A stretch of 64,000 bases of DNA, taken from positions 372,001-436,000 of the forward strand of contig NZ_JAMBPV010000001.1 in the NCBI RefSeq assembly GCF_029531845.1. The letters are read 5' to 3'. Each line of letters starts with the position of its first letter. The stretch's first letter is position 1. This document shows positions 44,509 through 55,150 of the stretch, one piece after another. A program made the translations under genes and the position numbers. Below the pieces are notes generated by a model. It worked only from the letters and a program-made list of their open reading frames with translations. It made no database searches and had not been told where the DNA came from. Origin of the DNA: Staphylococcus equorum. GTDB lineage: Bacteria > Bacillota > Bacilli > Staphylococcales > Staphylococcaceae.

Positions 44509-47500
44509 ATGGAAACAAAATTATTGTCTTATGCACAAAACGAAATATTACAAATTGAACAATATTATGAAAACACTAGTATAAATAATATAGCTGGTGT
44601 TATGCATATGAGAAATGGCTTAGAGTACGAAGAAATAAATGAAGCTTTTAATAAGCTAGTGAGAGATCACGAAAGTCTTAGATTGAGAATAACTAAAAAA
44701 GATGGGGTGTACCAACAGTATTTAGCAAACTTTCAATATAAATATTACGATTATTTAGACTTTTATCAAGATGAGGTCTCTTATAAGAAATGGGTTAATG
44801 AAAAGGCTAGAACGAATATTTTTGCCTTAAATGATGATTTATACAAAGCTACAATTGTAAGGCTTCCAGAAGGACATAACGGTATAGTTTTGTTACAAAA
44901 CCACCTTATAAGTGATGGTTGGAGTATGACCATTGTTGTGAATTATCTAATTAAGATATTAGCAGGAAAACCTGTTGATGAATCTGATAGCAACTCTTAT
45001 CTAGAAAATATTGCTTCCGAATCAAAATATGAAAATTCAAATAGATTTGATAAAGATAAACAATTTTGGTTAGAAAAACTGAAGAACTTTGAAGACAATG
45101 CGCTTTTTGAAAAGACAACGTTAGGCAGCGCTGTGGGCAAAAGAAAAAGTATCAGTTTATCTAATATAGATACCAAAAATATCAAAGCATTTTGTGAAGA
45201 GAATCAGTTAAGCATAAGTAATCTATTTTCTGCTATTATGCTTATTATTAAGTATAAAAAAACACTTTCTAATATAAATTCAGTCGGATTACTCATACAT
45301 AACAGAAACAGTAAAAAAGAGAAAGCGTCAACAGGGGTTTATTCAAGGGTTCTACCGATGATAGTGGAAATAGATAAAAATCTATCAATTAAGTCATATT
45401 TGGATAAAATAAAAATTGAAACATTTAATTTATTAAAACATAGAAAATACCCTTATGATTATATTGTTGAAGATAGTGGAAATAAAAGAGGCTTGCTAGA
45501 TTGTTTTATATCTTTCCAAAATACTCAGTATAATGCAGAATTTATAGAAGATGGATTTTCAGACGAGTGGTTAGATTCAGGTACTAATAATGCACCATTA
45601 AGTGTAAACGTTAGTAATAGAAGTAGTAAAAACGGCTTGGATATTGACTACGATTATCAAATTGATGCATTAGATGAGAAGGGTGTATATCAATTACACG
45701 ATACTATTTTAAATGTTTTGAATAGTATGATAAACAATCTAGAACAAAGTATCAGTGATATTGAAATTGTGACAGGTGAAGAAAAAGAAAAAATACTTCA
45801 TGAATTTAATGATACGCATTTACCATTAAATAATGAGCAAACATTTGTGGAACGTTTTGAAGAACAAGTGGAAAAAACGCCTAATCAAACAGCAATTACT
45901 TACGAAGGCCAAAGCTTAACTTATCAGTCGTTAAATGATCGTGCAAATCAATTGGCATATCAATTACGAAATGAAGGTGTAAAACCCGACACGCTTGTTG
46001 GGATAATGAGCCGACGTCGTTTAGAGATGCTAATCGCTATATATGGCGTCTTAAAAGCAGGAGGCGCATACGTGCCAATGGACCCTGAACATCCAAGTGA
46101 ACGAATTAATTATATTTTAAGCGATAGTCAACCTCGTGTGTTGTTAACTGATGAAGATATGGATCCTGCTATTGACTATGAGCGTACTGTTATTAATATT
46201 ACTAACAATTCACTGCTATCAACCATGCCTACAAGTAATTTGCCACGTGTTACAGACGTTTCTAATTTGATGTATGTAATTTACACTTCAGGAACAACTG
46301 GTAAGCCAAAAGGTGTTATGGTTCCCTACAAAGGTGTACTTAACAGACTGAATTGGATGATTGATGAATTTAATATCGATCATCAAGATACAATTTTATT
46401 TAAAACGCCATTTACATTTGATGTATCAATATGGGAAATATTTGGCTGGGCGATGATAGGTGGACAAGCAGTCTTACTACCTTCTGGTGAAGAAAGCAAC
46501 CCAGAAAAAATTACATCACTAATTCAACATCATAGAATTTCAATGGTACACTTTGTACCATCTATGTTAAGCGTATTTATAGACTTTATTAGAACCACAT
46601 CAAGTGCAAGTGCTATTGATTCACTTAATTACGTATTAGCCAGTGGTGAAGCCTTGAAACCTGAGCAAGTAAATCGCTTTAATCAACTAATCGGCAAAGA
46701 AAATAGTTCATTGCTAGTAGATTTGTACGGACCAACAGAAACGTCAATCGAAGTGATTTATTACCCTTGCCATGATCATAAATCATATGAGGAAATACCA
46801 ATTGGTCGACCAATTGCAAATACTCAAGCTTATATTTTGAATGAAGAGAACAACCTTATGGGCATCGATGTACCAGGAGAATTATGTATCGGTGGCGTAA
46901 GTGTGACAAGAGGTTATTTAAACCGCCCAGAATTAACACAAGAAAAATTCATTGATAACCCATTTGGAGAAGGCAAGCTGTATCGCACAGGTGACTTAGC
47001 AAAATGGGGCGCTGATGGACTTATTGAATATCTAGGCCGTATGGATGAACAAGTGAAAATACGTGGTTACCGTATTGAGCTTGGTGAAATCGAAAGTTTA
47101 TTAGATCAAATTGAAAATATATCAGACGTAGCAGTAGTTACAAAATCAATGGCTGGTAATGAAGACTTGATAATTTGTGCTTACTTAGTTTCAGATAAAA
47201 CAATTGATTTTGAAGCAGTCAGAGAAATACTCAGTAAAAAATTACCGGAATATATGATTCCAAGTTATATAACACAAATTGATATGTTACCAGTAACTTC
47301 AAATGGTAAATTGAATAAAAAAGAATTACCAGAAATACAAGTTGAACATAGAGATTATGTGGCTCCAAGAAATGATATAGAAGAAAAAATTGCTGAAATA
47401 TTTAGCAAAGTTTTAAATGTTGAAGACATCAGTATTTTTGATAACTTCTTTGAAATAGGAGGTCATTCGCTAAAAGCTATTAGTGTTATTAATGAAATAG

Positions 47501-50500
47501 AGAGTAAAATGGCGACCCGTTTACCATTAAAATCTGTTTTTGAAAACCCAACAGTAGCACAACTTACTAAAATTATAGAAAACCAAGCGAATGATTCAAG
47601 CAACCATGAAATTCCAGCTGCTGAAGACAAAGCGTATTATTTAGCCTCTTCACCACAAAAACGTTTATATGTACTAAATGAAATGGTAGACGGACAAACA
47701 GCTTATAACATGCCAAGTATGTTAGAAATACGAGGAGATGTGGACGTTGAACGTGTGCAAAGTGCATTCCAAGAATTAGTAAACCGTCATGAAGTATTAA
47801 GAACACACTTTGATACAGTAAAAGGAGAACCTGTTCAGATTATTGAGGAACAATTAAACATTACTGTAGATTATGAGCTGTCGCATACTGAAGATTATGA
47901 ATCATTACTAAATAAATTCATTAGACCGTTCAATTTAGCTCATGCACCTTTGTTAAGAGTGAAAATTGTTAAATGTGCTGAACAACGTTACGTACTTTTA
48001 TTTGATATGCATCACATTATTTCAGATGGACTATCTATTAATTTAATCATTAAAGAATTTACAGCACTTTATAAAGATCGCATTTTAGAGGATTTAAAAA
48101 TACAATATAAAGATTATAGCGAGTGGATGAATTCACGTGATTTAAATGTACAAAGAGAATTCTGGCTGTCTCAATTTAAAGACGAAGCGCCAGTTTTAGA
48201 TTTGCCTTATGATTATTCAAGACCAAATCAACAAAGTTTTGTTGGTAGAACAGTAAGCATGAAGATGCCAGATGATACTAGAAATGCAATTAATCAATTA
48301 GCGCAGGCAACAGGTAGTACAGATTATATGGTTTTATTATCATCATTTATGGTGTTATTAAACAAATATAGTCGCCAAGAAGACGTTGTCGTGGGCAGTC
48401 CGATTTCGGGACGTACGCATAAAGATACTGAGAATTTGCTAGGTATGTTTGTTAATACATTAGCAATGCGTGCGCATCCAGAAAGAAATAAAACGTTTAA
48501 TCAGTTATTATCTGAAGTGAAAGATACATCATTAAAAGCATACGACAATCAGGAATATCCGCTAGAAGAACTAGTAGATGAAGTAGTTGAAAAACGTGAT
48601 TTAACACGCAACCCATTATTCGATGTATTATTCACTTTACAAAATAATGAAAAAGGAAGTCTTCAAATCGATGATTGGTCAATTGAACAAAAAGAACCTT
48701 CCTATATAAATACTAAATTTGATTTAAGTATGACTATTGAAGATGATAATGGTTACAAAATTTCTTTAGAATATGGTGAAGAATTATTTAGTCAAGATAC
48801 AATTGAACGCATGTTAACGCACTTTATCGAGATACTTTCTAATGTTGGTAATAATCCTGAACAAAAAATTAGTGAAATAGAAATGGTAACTCAAGACGAA
48901 AAAGATGTTATTTTCAATAAATTTAACGATACGAAAGTGCCGTTCAATAATAATCAAACATTCGTCGAACGTTTTGAAAATCAAGTAGCTAAAACACCTG
49001 ACCAAATAGCAATTACTTATGAAGGTGAGAGCCTGACTTATGAAGCATTGAATGATAAAGCGAACCAATTAGCAAATTACCTACGCATAGAGGGGATACA
49101 GGCTAATTCACTTGTCGGATTGATGACAAATCGCCATTTAGAAATGATAATAGGCATTTATGGTATTTTAAAAGCGGGCGGCGCTTACGTACCAATCGAT
49201 CCAAATTATCCAAGTGACCGTATCAACTATATTTTAAAAGATAGTGCACCAACTGTTTTGCTAACTGATCAAATGCTAGATACAACAATTGAATTTAATC
49301 AAACTGTGTTAAATTTAACAGATGACTCAATGGTTTCAACACAACCAACAGATAATTTATTACACGTTACCGACGTATCTGACTTAATGTATGTAATCTA
49401 TACATCGGGTACAACTGGTAAACCAAAAGGTGTTATGGTGCCCTATAAAGGTGTGATGAATCGATTGAATTGGATGATTGATCATTATCATATTAGCTCT
49501 GAAGATACAATTCTATTCAAAACGCCATTTACATTTGATGTTTCTGTATGGGAAATCTTTGGCTGGGCAATCATTGGTGGACAGACAGTCTTACTACCTT
49601 CTGGAGAAGAGAGTAACCCAGAGAAAATTACAGAATTAATCCAACAACATGAAATATCAATGGTACACTTTGTGCCATCTATGTTAGGTGTATTTGTCGA
49701 CTTTATTAAAACAGCGAATAAAGCGAGTGATATTGCATCCGTTAATTATGTATTGGCAAGTGGGGAAGCTTTAAAAGCAGAACAAGTAAACCAATTTAAC
49801 ACATTAATAGGTGAGCAAAATAATACTTTGCTAATTGATTTATATGGACCAACAGAAGCTTCAATCGAAGTTATTTATTATCCTTGTCCTGCCGGTCAAA
49901 CCTATGAAGAAATACCAATTGGTCAACCAATTGCAAATATACAAGCCTATATTATGAATTCAGATAAGAATCTCATGGGCATTGGTGTACCAGGTGAACT
50001 GTGTATTGGCGGTGTTGGTGTGACAAGAGGATATTTAAATCGTCCTGATTTAACATCAGAAAAATTCATCGACAATCCATTTGGTGAAGGTAAATTATAT
50101 CGTACAGGTGACTTAGCGAAGTGGAGTGCTACAGGTGATGTAGAATATCTCGGTCGTTTAGATGAACAAGTGAAAATCCGTGGTTATCGTATTGAATTGG
50201 GTGAGATTGAAAGCTTATTACGTCAAATCGATTTTATTTCTGATGTTGCAGTAGTTGCTAAACCAATGGCAGGAGAAGAATTAGCGATTTGTGCTTACTT
50301 AGTTTCAGACGAGCAAATCGATTTTTATGATATCAAAACGCAGTTAAGTAAAAAATTACCAGGTTACATGGTTCCGTCGTACATGAGTCAAATCGATATA
50401 TTACCTGTAACATCAAATGGTAAATTAGATAAAAAGAAATTACCTGAAATTAAAGTTGAAAGCAAGACTCACGTTGAACCTACAAATGATGTAGAAAGAA

Positions 50501-53500
50501 TGCTTGCTAGTATTTTTGAAAACGTTTTAAATATTGAACGCGTAAGTATACATGATAACTTCTTTGAAATAGGAGGACATTCACTTAAAGCAATCAATAT
50601 TATAAACAAAATCGAAGGTGAAATAGGTGTACGATTGCCCTTGAAAGTTATCTTTGAAAGCCCGACAGTAGGACAACTTTCAAAAGTTATAGAGGAGCAA
50701 GAAAATGGCGTAAGTGAACGAAATATCCCTCAAGCTGAGGTCAAACCATATTATTTAGCTTCTTCACCACAAAAACGATTATATGTTTTAAATGAAATGG
50801 GAGAAGGACAAACTGCTTATAATATGCCAAGTATGTTGGAAATAAATGGTGACGTAGATGTCGACCGTGTTCAAAATGTATTCCAAATTTTAGTAGAACG
50901 CCACGAAGCGTTAAGAACACATTTTGAAACAGTGGATGGCGAACCAGTCCAAGTTATAGATGAATCGGCAAATATATCAGTAGATTATGAAGAATTTTAT
51001 ACAGATGATTACGAGAGTTTGTTAAATGATTTTGTGAAGCCTTTTAATTTAAGTCAGTCGCCATTATTAAAAGTGAAAATTGTTAGATTTTCTGAACAAC
51101 GACATGTCTTATTATTTGATATGCATCATATTATTTCAGATGGCTTCTCTATTAACCTGATCATTAAAGAATTCACGGCTCTATACCATGAAAAAGCTTT
51201 GAATGACTTAAAAGTACAGTACAAAGATTATAGTGAATGGATGCACACACGTGATTTAAGTGATCAACGAACATTTTGGCTGTCTCAATTTGAAGATGAG
51301 GCTCCTGTTTTAGACTTGCCTTATGATTATTCAAGACCGAAACAACAAGGTTTCACAGGTGAAACAGTTACAGCTGAAATGCCAGAAGAAACAAGAAACG
51401 CATTACATCAATTAGCACAAACGACAGGCAGTACGGACTATATGATTCTATTATCTTCATTCATGATTTTACTTCATAAATATAGTAGACAAGAAGATGT
51501 TGTGGTAGGTAGCCCTATCTCAGGTCGTACCCATGAAGATACTGAAAATATATTAGGTATGTTTGTTAATACGTTGCCAATGCGTGCTTATCCTGAAGCC
51601 AATAAATCATTTGAACAATTATTAGTTGAAGTGAGAAATACAGCATTAAAAGCGTATGACAATCAAGAGTATCCATTGGAAGAACTAGTTGAAGAAGTAG
51701 TGGAAAGACGTGATTTAACACGTAACCCATTATTTGATGTACTCTTTACCTTACAAAATAATGAACAGCAAAATCTTCAAATTGAGGATTGGGAAATTGA
51801 AGCAAAAGAAGCAACGAATACAAATGCTAAATTTGATTTAAACATGACAATTGAAGATGATGGTGCATACCAAGTATCAATAGAGTATGGTGCTGAGTTG
51901 TTCAAACAACAAACTGTTGAGCGCATGTTAAAACACTATATGCAAATATTAACTGAGATTATTCATAATCCAGGACAAAATATTAGTGAGATTGAAATGA
52001 TTACAGGAGAAGAGAGAACACAAATTCTTGGAGAATTTAATAATACTCACGTACAACTGGATAATAAGCAAACATTTATTGAACGATTTGAACAGCAAGT
52101 AGCTAAAACGCCGGATCAAACAGCAATCACTTATGAAGGTGAAAGTTTAACTTACCAAGCACTAAATTCACGTGTGAATCAATTAGCACATAAATTACGT
52201 GCAGAAGGTGTGAAAGCTGATACACTTGTCGGTTTGATGGCTGATCGTGGTTTAGAAATGATGATAGGCATTTACGGTATTTTGAAAGCAGGTGGTGCAT
52301 ATGTACCAATTGACCCAAATAATCCTAGTGACCGTATCAATTATATTTTAGAAGACAGTCAGCTAACTTTATTACTTACGGACCGCACGTTAAATAGAAC
52401 AATTAATTATGATAACAAAGTGATTGATTTGGCTAATAAATCTACCCTTACAGATTTATCAACAGATAACTTAAAACATATTACAGGTCTTTCTAATTTA
52501 ATGTATATTATTTATACATCGGGTACTACTGGCAATCCTAAAGGTGTTATCGTATCTTACGAAGGTGTAATGAATCGACTTAATTGGATGATTGATAAAT
52601 ATGATTTTAATAATGAAGAAACAATTTTATTTAAAACGCCATTTACGTTCGACGTTTCAGTTTGGGAAATTTTTGGATTTGCGATGGTTGGTGCGCAAGC
52701 AGTTTTACTACCATCCGGAGAAGAAGGTAATCCAGATAAAATTACATCACTGATTCAAAAACATGAAATCACGATGGTGCACTTTGTGCCTTCTATGTTA
52801 GGTGTGTTTGTCGATTATATTAAATCAGCTGATAAAATGAGTGATATTGCGTCAGTTAATTATGTACTCGCAAGTGGTGAAGCACTAAAAGCAGAACAAG
52901 TGAACCGTTTTAATACATTAATCGGTGGACGAAACGATACATTATTAATTGATTTATATGGGCCTACAGAAGCTTCAATTGAGGTGATATATAATCCATT
53001 ACCTGCAAGTGAGGTATATGATGTGATCCCAATTGGGAACCCGATAGCGAATGTCCAAATTTATATTTTGAATAATAATAATAATCTTATGGGTATTGGT
53101 GTTCCAGGCGAACTTTGTATTGGTGGTATCGCTGTGACAAAAGGCTATTTAAACCGTTCGGAATTAACACAGCAACAATTTATTGATAATCCATTTGGTG
53201 AAGGTAAATTATATCGTTCAGGTGATTTAGCAAAATGGAGAACAGATGGTCAAATTGAATATCTAGGTCGTATTGATGAACAGGTGAAAATTCGTGGTTA
53301 TCGTATCGAACTTGGTGAAATTTCCAGTCATCTACTTCGAATTGATCATGTTTCAGATGCGGGTGTAATAGTTAAACCAATGGCTGGTGAAGCTTTAGCG
53401 ATTTGTGCATATTTAGTGTCAGATGAAACACTTTCATTTTCTGAGATTAAAACAGAATTAGCTCGAAAAGTACCAGATTATATGATTCCAGCTTATATGA

Positions 53501-55074
53501 CACAAATTGATCAGCTACCTATAACTTCTAATGGTAAATTAAATAAACGTGCATTGCCTGAAATTGAAATTGAAAGACAAGCATTTGTTGAACCTAGAAA
53601 TGATATAGAAGCAAATATTGTTAAAGCAATTGAAGATGTATTAAATACTGATAAAGTAAGTGTTTATGATAATTTCTTTGAAATTGGTGGTGACTCTATA
53701 AAAGCAATTAAACTTACGTCGCTATTATCGAAATCATATAATATTTCTATTAAAGATATTTTCGAACTACAAACGACTGATCGGATAAGTGAGTCACTTG
53801 TCGGTAAAGATAATACAAATATTTTAACAAAATTAGCATCACTCAAAGATATTAACACGGAACATACACATCAATTTAGTAGCGAATTTATTCAAAAAAT
53901 AAATGGATATAAACAAGACAGCGCTAAAAAATATGATATTATTGGCTCAAATGCAGCGAAACAAGGTAAAAAAGCATTACTTACAGGTGCTACAGGATTC
54001 TTTGGTGTCTACTTATTGAATAATTTATTAGAAGAGACAGACTTTGACATATATGTAATGGTTAGAAGTAATAAAGATATTGACGGGGAAACAAAATTAC
54101 ATCGCAATTGGGTTTATTACTTTGAGTCTCAAATAAATCCTGAATATGCTAACAGAATTCATATCATTGAAGGAAACATTGAATCTGAGCAACTAGGTAT
54201 GGATGCTAAAACTTACGATGAGTTATCTCAAAATATTGATATAGTTGTTAATGCTGCAGCGAATGTAAGTCACTTTGCGACGAAAGATGCTTCTTATGGT
54301 GTGAACGTACGTGGTATAGAGCAGTTAATACAATTTGCTAAGGACAATCAATTTAAAGAGATTCATCATATGTCTACAATTTCTATTGCATCAGGTCAAG
54401 TGAAAGACAAATCACAGCTAACATTTTCAGAATATGATATAGATATTGGCCAAAAACTTAATAACGTTTATCTAGACAGTAAAATAGAAGCTGAAAAATT
54501 ATTAATTTCTAGTAGAGAACAAGGCATTGAAACTAATATATATAGATTAGGTAACTTGCAATGTGATTCTCTTACAGGAATATTCCAAAAAAATGAAGAA
54601 AATAATGCTTTCTACAGTATTATTAAATCATTCAAGAACCTACAAATATTCCCGGATTTAGAAAATGATGATTTAGAATTCACTTCTGTGGATCAAGCAG
54701 CCGAAGCATGTAGTAAATTGATTAAAAATAATCAATTAAATAATGAAATTCATCATATATATAATAATAATCACCTTCCACTCAAACAATTAATGAGTGT
54801 ATATAACCAAAACAATTATAATATTAAAGATGTACAGTGGAATGAGTTTGTGGATTATTTAATGGAATGTATTCAAGATGATGTAATGAGTGATGAAATC
54901 AATGACTTCTTACTTCACACTGGTATATTAGATAATAATATTTTCAATAAATCTCACTTTGAAGTATTAGATTTTAAAACTAACTTTATACTCGAAAAAT
55001 TAAACTTCAAATGGCAACCTATAGAAAACGTGACATTATCTAAAATGATTAGTCATCCAAAAAATAATTTTTAA
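44509..55074 (+). CDS. Trimodular nonribosomal peptide synthetase, C-A-T-C-A-T-C-A-T-Reductase
   Basis: 3,521 aa. Approximate domains: C1 1-420; A1 424-940; T1 955-1030 (GGHS, Ser987); C2 1038-1460; A2 1464-1980; T2 1990-2065 (GGHS, about Ser2025); C3 2078-2500; A3 2501-3020; T3 3030-3105 (GGDS); reductase 3150-3521 (TGATGFFG, MSTISIASG, YLDSK). C2 and C3 have HHIISDG, whereas C1 has NHLISDG and is otherwise divergent, as in starter condensation domains. Reading the A pockets by alignment to GrsA PheA gives D-V-W-H-L-S-L-I-E-K for all three, close to the serine code. There is no epimerase or thioesterase. Predicted product: N-acyl-Ser-Ser-Ser aldehyde or alcohol. S. aureus AusA (two modules plus reductase) is the nearest known design. 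The modules share long similar DNA stretches. Confidence 0.95.
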   Translation: METKLLSYAQNEILQIEQYYENTSINNIAGVMHMRNGLEYEEINEAFNKLVRDHESLRLRITKKDGVYQQYLANFQYKYYDYLDFYQDEVSYKKWVNEKARTNIFALNDDLYKATIVRLPEGHNGIVLLQNHLISDGWSMTIVVNYLIKILAGKPVDESDSNSYLENIASESKYENSNRFDKDKQFWLEKLKNFEDNALFEKTTLGSAVGKRKSISLSNIDTKNIKAFCEENQLSISNLFSAIMLIIKYKKTLSNINSVGLLIHNRNSKKEKASTGVYSRVLPMIVEIDKNLSIKSYLDKIKIETFNLLKHRKYPYDYIVEDSGNKRGLLDCFISFQNTQYNAEFIEDGFSDEWLDSGTNNAPLSVNVSNRSSKNGLDIDYDYQIDALDEKGVYQLHDTILNVLNSMINNLEQSISDIEIVTGEEKEKILHEFNDTHLPLNNEQTFVERFEEQVEKTPNQTAITYEGQSLTYQSLNDRANQLAYQLRNEGVKPDTLVGIMSRRRLEMLIAIYGVLKAGGAYVPMDPEHPSERINYILSDSQPRVLLTDEDMDPAIDYERTVINITNNSLLSTMPTSNLPRVTDVSNLMYVIYTSGTTGKPKGVMVPYKGVLNRLNWMIDEFNIDHQDTILFKTPFTFDVSIWEIFGWAMIGGQAVLLPSGEESNPEKITSLIQHHRISMVHFVPSMLSVFIDFIRTTSSASAIDSLNYVLASGEALKPEQVNRFNQLIGKENSSLLVDLYGPTETSIEVIYYPCHDHKSYEEIPIGRPIANTQAYILNEENNLMGIDVPGELCIGGVSVTRGYLNRPELTQEKFIDNPFGEGKLYRTGDLAKWGADGLIEYLGRMDEQVKIRGYRIELGEIESLLDQIENISDVAVVTKSMAGNEDLIICAYLVSDKTIDFEAVREILSKKLPEYMIPSYITQIDMLPVTSNGKLNKKELPEIQVEHRDYVAPRNDIEEKIAEIFSKVLNVEDISIFDNFFEIGGHSLKAISVINEIESKMATRLPLKSVFENPTVAQLTKIIENQANDSSNHEIPAAEDKAYYLASSPQKRLYVLNEMVDGQTAYNMPSMLEIRGDVDVERVQSAFQELVNRHEVLRTHFDTVKGEPVQIIEEQLNITVDYELSHTEDYESLLNKFIRPFNLAHAPLLRVKIVKCAEQRYVLLFDMHHIISDGLSINLIIKEFTALYKDRILEDLKIQYKDYSEWMNSRDLNVQREFWLSQFKDEAPVLDLPYDYSRPNQQSFVGRTVSMKMPDDTRNAINQLAQATGSTDYMVLLSSFMVLLNKYSRQEDVVVGSPISGRTHKDTENLLGMFVNTLAMRAHPERNKTFNQLLSEVKDTSLKAYDNQEYPLEELVDEVVEKRDLTRNPLFDVLFTLQNNEKGSLQIDDWSIEQKEPSYINTKFDLSMTIEDDNGYKISLEYGEELFSQDTIERMLTHFIEILSNVGNNPEQKISEIEMVTQDEKDVIFNKFNDTKVPFNNNQTFVERFENQVAKTPDQIAITYEGESLTYEALNDKANQLANYLRIEGIQANSLVGLMTNRHLEMIIGIYGILKAGGAYVPIDPNYPSDRINYILKDSAPTVLLTDQMLDTTIEFNQTVLNLTDDSMVSTQPTDNLLHVTDVSDLMYVIYTSGTTGKPKGVMVPYKGVMNRLNWMIDHYHISSEDTILFKTPFTFDVSVWEIFGWAIIGGQTVLLPSGEESNPEKITELIQQHEISMVHFVPSMLGVFVDFIKTANKASDIASVNYVLASGEALKAEQVNQFNTLIGEQNNTLLIDLYGPTEASIEVIYYPCPAGQTYEEIPIGQPIANIQAYIMNSDKNLMGIGVPGELCIGGVGVTRGYLNRPDLTSEKFIDNPFGEGKLYRTGDLAKWSATGDVEYLGRLDEQVKIRGYRIELGEIESLLRQIDFISDVAVVAKPMAGEELAICAYLVSDEQIDFYDIKTQLSKKLPGYMVPSYMSQIDILPVTSNGKLDKKKLPEIKVESKTHVEPTNDVERMLASIFENVLNIERVSIHDNFFEIGGHSLKAINIINKIEGEIGVRLPLKVIFESPTVGQLSKVIEEQENGVSERNIPQAEVKPYYLASSPQKRLYVLNEMGEGQTAYNMPSMLEINGDVDVDRVQNVFQILVERHEALRTHFETVDGEPVQVIDESANISVDYEEFYTDDYESLLNDFVKPFNLSQSPLLKVKIVRFSEQRHVLLFDMHHIISDGFSINLIIKEFTALYHEKALNDLKVQYKDYSEWMHTRDLSDQRTFWLSQFEDEAPVLDLPYDYSRPKQQGFTGETVTAEMPEETRNALHQLAQTTGSTDYMILLSSFMILLHKYSRQEDVVVGSPISGRTHEDTENILGMFVNTLPMRAYPEANKSFEQLLVEVRNTALKAYDNQEYPLEELVEEVVERRDLTRNPLFDVLFTLQNNEQQNLQIEDWEIEAKEATNTNAKFDLNMTIEDDGAYQVSIEYGAELFKQQTVERMLKHYMQILTEIIHNPGQNISEIEMITGEERTQILGEFNNTHVQLDNKQTFIERFEQQVAKTPDQTAITYEGESLTYQALNSRVNQLAHKLRAEGVKADTLVGLMADRGLEMMIGIYGILKAGGAYVPIDPNNPSDRINYILEDSQLTLLLTDRTLNRTINYDNKVIDLANKSTLTDLSTDNLKHITGLSNLMYIIYTSGTTGNPKGVIVSYEGVMNRLNWMIDKYDFNNEETILFKTPFTFDVSVWEIFGFAMVGAQAVLLPSGEEGNPDKITSLIQKHEITMVHFVPSMLGVFVDYIKSADKMSDIASVNYVLASGEALKAEQVNRFNTLIGGRNDTLLIDLYGPTEASIEVIYNPLPASEVYDVIPIGNPIANVQIYILNNNNNLMGIGVPGELCIGGIAVTKGYLNRSELTQQQFIDNPFGEGKLYRSGDLAKWRTDGQIEYLGRIDEQVKIRGYRIELGEISSHLLRIDHVSDAGVIVKPMAGEALAICAYLVSDETLSFSEIKTELARKVPDYMIPAYMTQIDQLPITSNGKLNKRALPEIEIERQAFVEPRNDIEANIVKAIEDVLNTDKVSVYDNFFEIGGDSIKAIKLTSLLSKSYNISIKDIFELQTTDRISESLVGKDNTNILTKLASLKDINTEHTHQFSSEFIQKINGYKQDSAKKYDIIGSNAAKQGKKALLTGATGFFGVYLLNNLLEETDFDIYVMVRSNKDIDGETKLHRNWVYYFESQINPEYANRIHIIEGNIESEQLGMDAKTYDELSQNIDIVVNAAANVSHFATKDASYGVNVRGIEQLIQFAKDNQFKEIHHMSTISIASGQVKDKSQLTFSEYDIDIGQKLNNVYLDSKIEAEKLLISSREQGIETNIYRLGNLQCDSLTGIFQKNEENNAFYSIIKSFKNLQIFPDLENDDLEFTSVDQAAEACSKLIKNNQLNNEIHHIYNNNHLPLKQLMSVYNQNNYNIKDVQWNEFVDYLMECIQDDVMSDEINDFLLHTGILDNNIFNKSHFEVLDFKTNFILEKLNFKWQPIENVTLSKMISHPKNNF

Positions 55075-55080
55075 TACAAC

Positions 55081-55120
55081 ATTGAAGCAGTATAATAATT
55101 ATTTACTGCTTCAATTGTTT
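55081..55120 (+). terminator. Intracluster hairpin/attenuating terminator
   Basis: ATTGAAGCAGTA / TACTGCTTCAAT with 11-base loop and TGTTTT tail, lying seven bases after the NRPS stop and about 30 before the PPTase. It would lower expression of the two accessory genes relative to the synthetase. Confidence 0.75.
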
Positions 55121-55150
55121 TAATTTAACAAACGATGTGGAAGTGTAACT

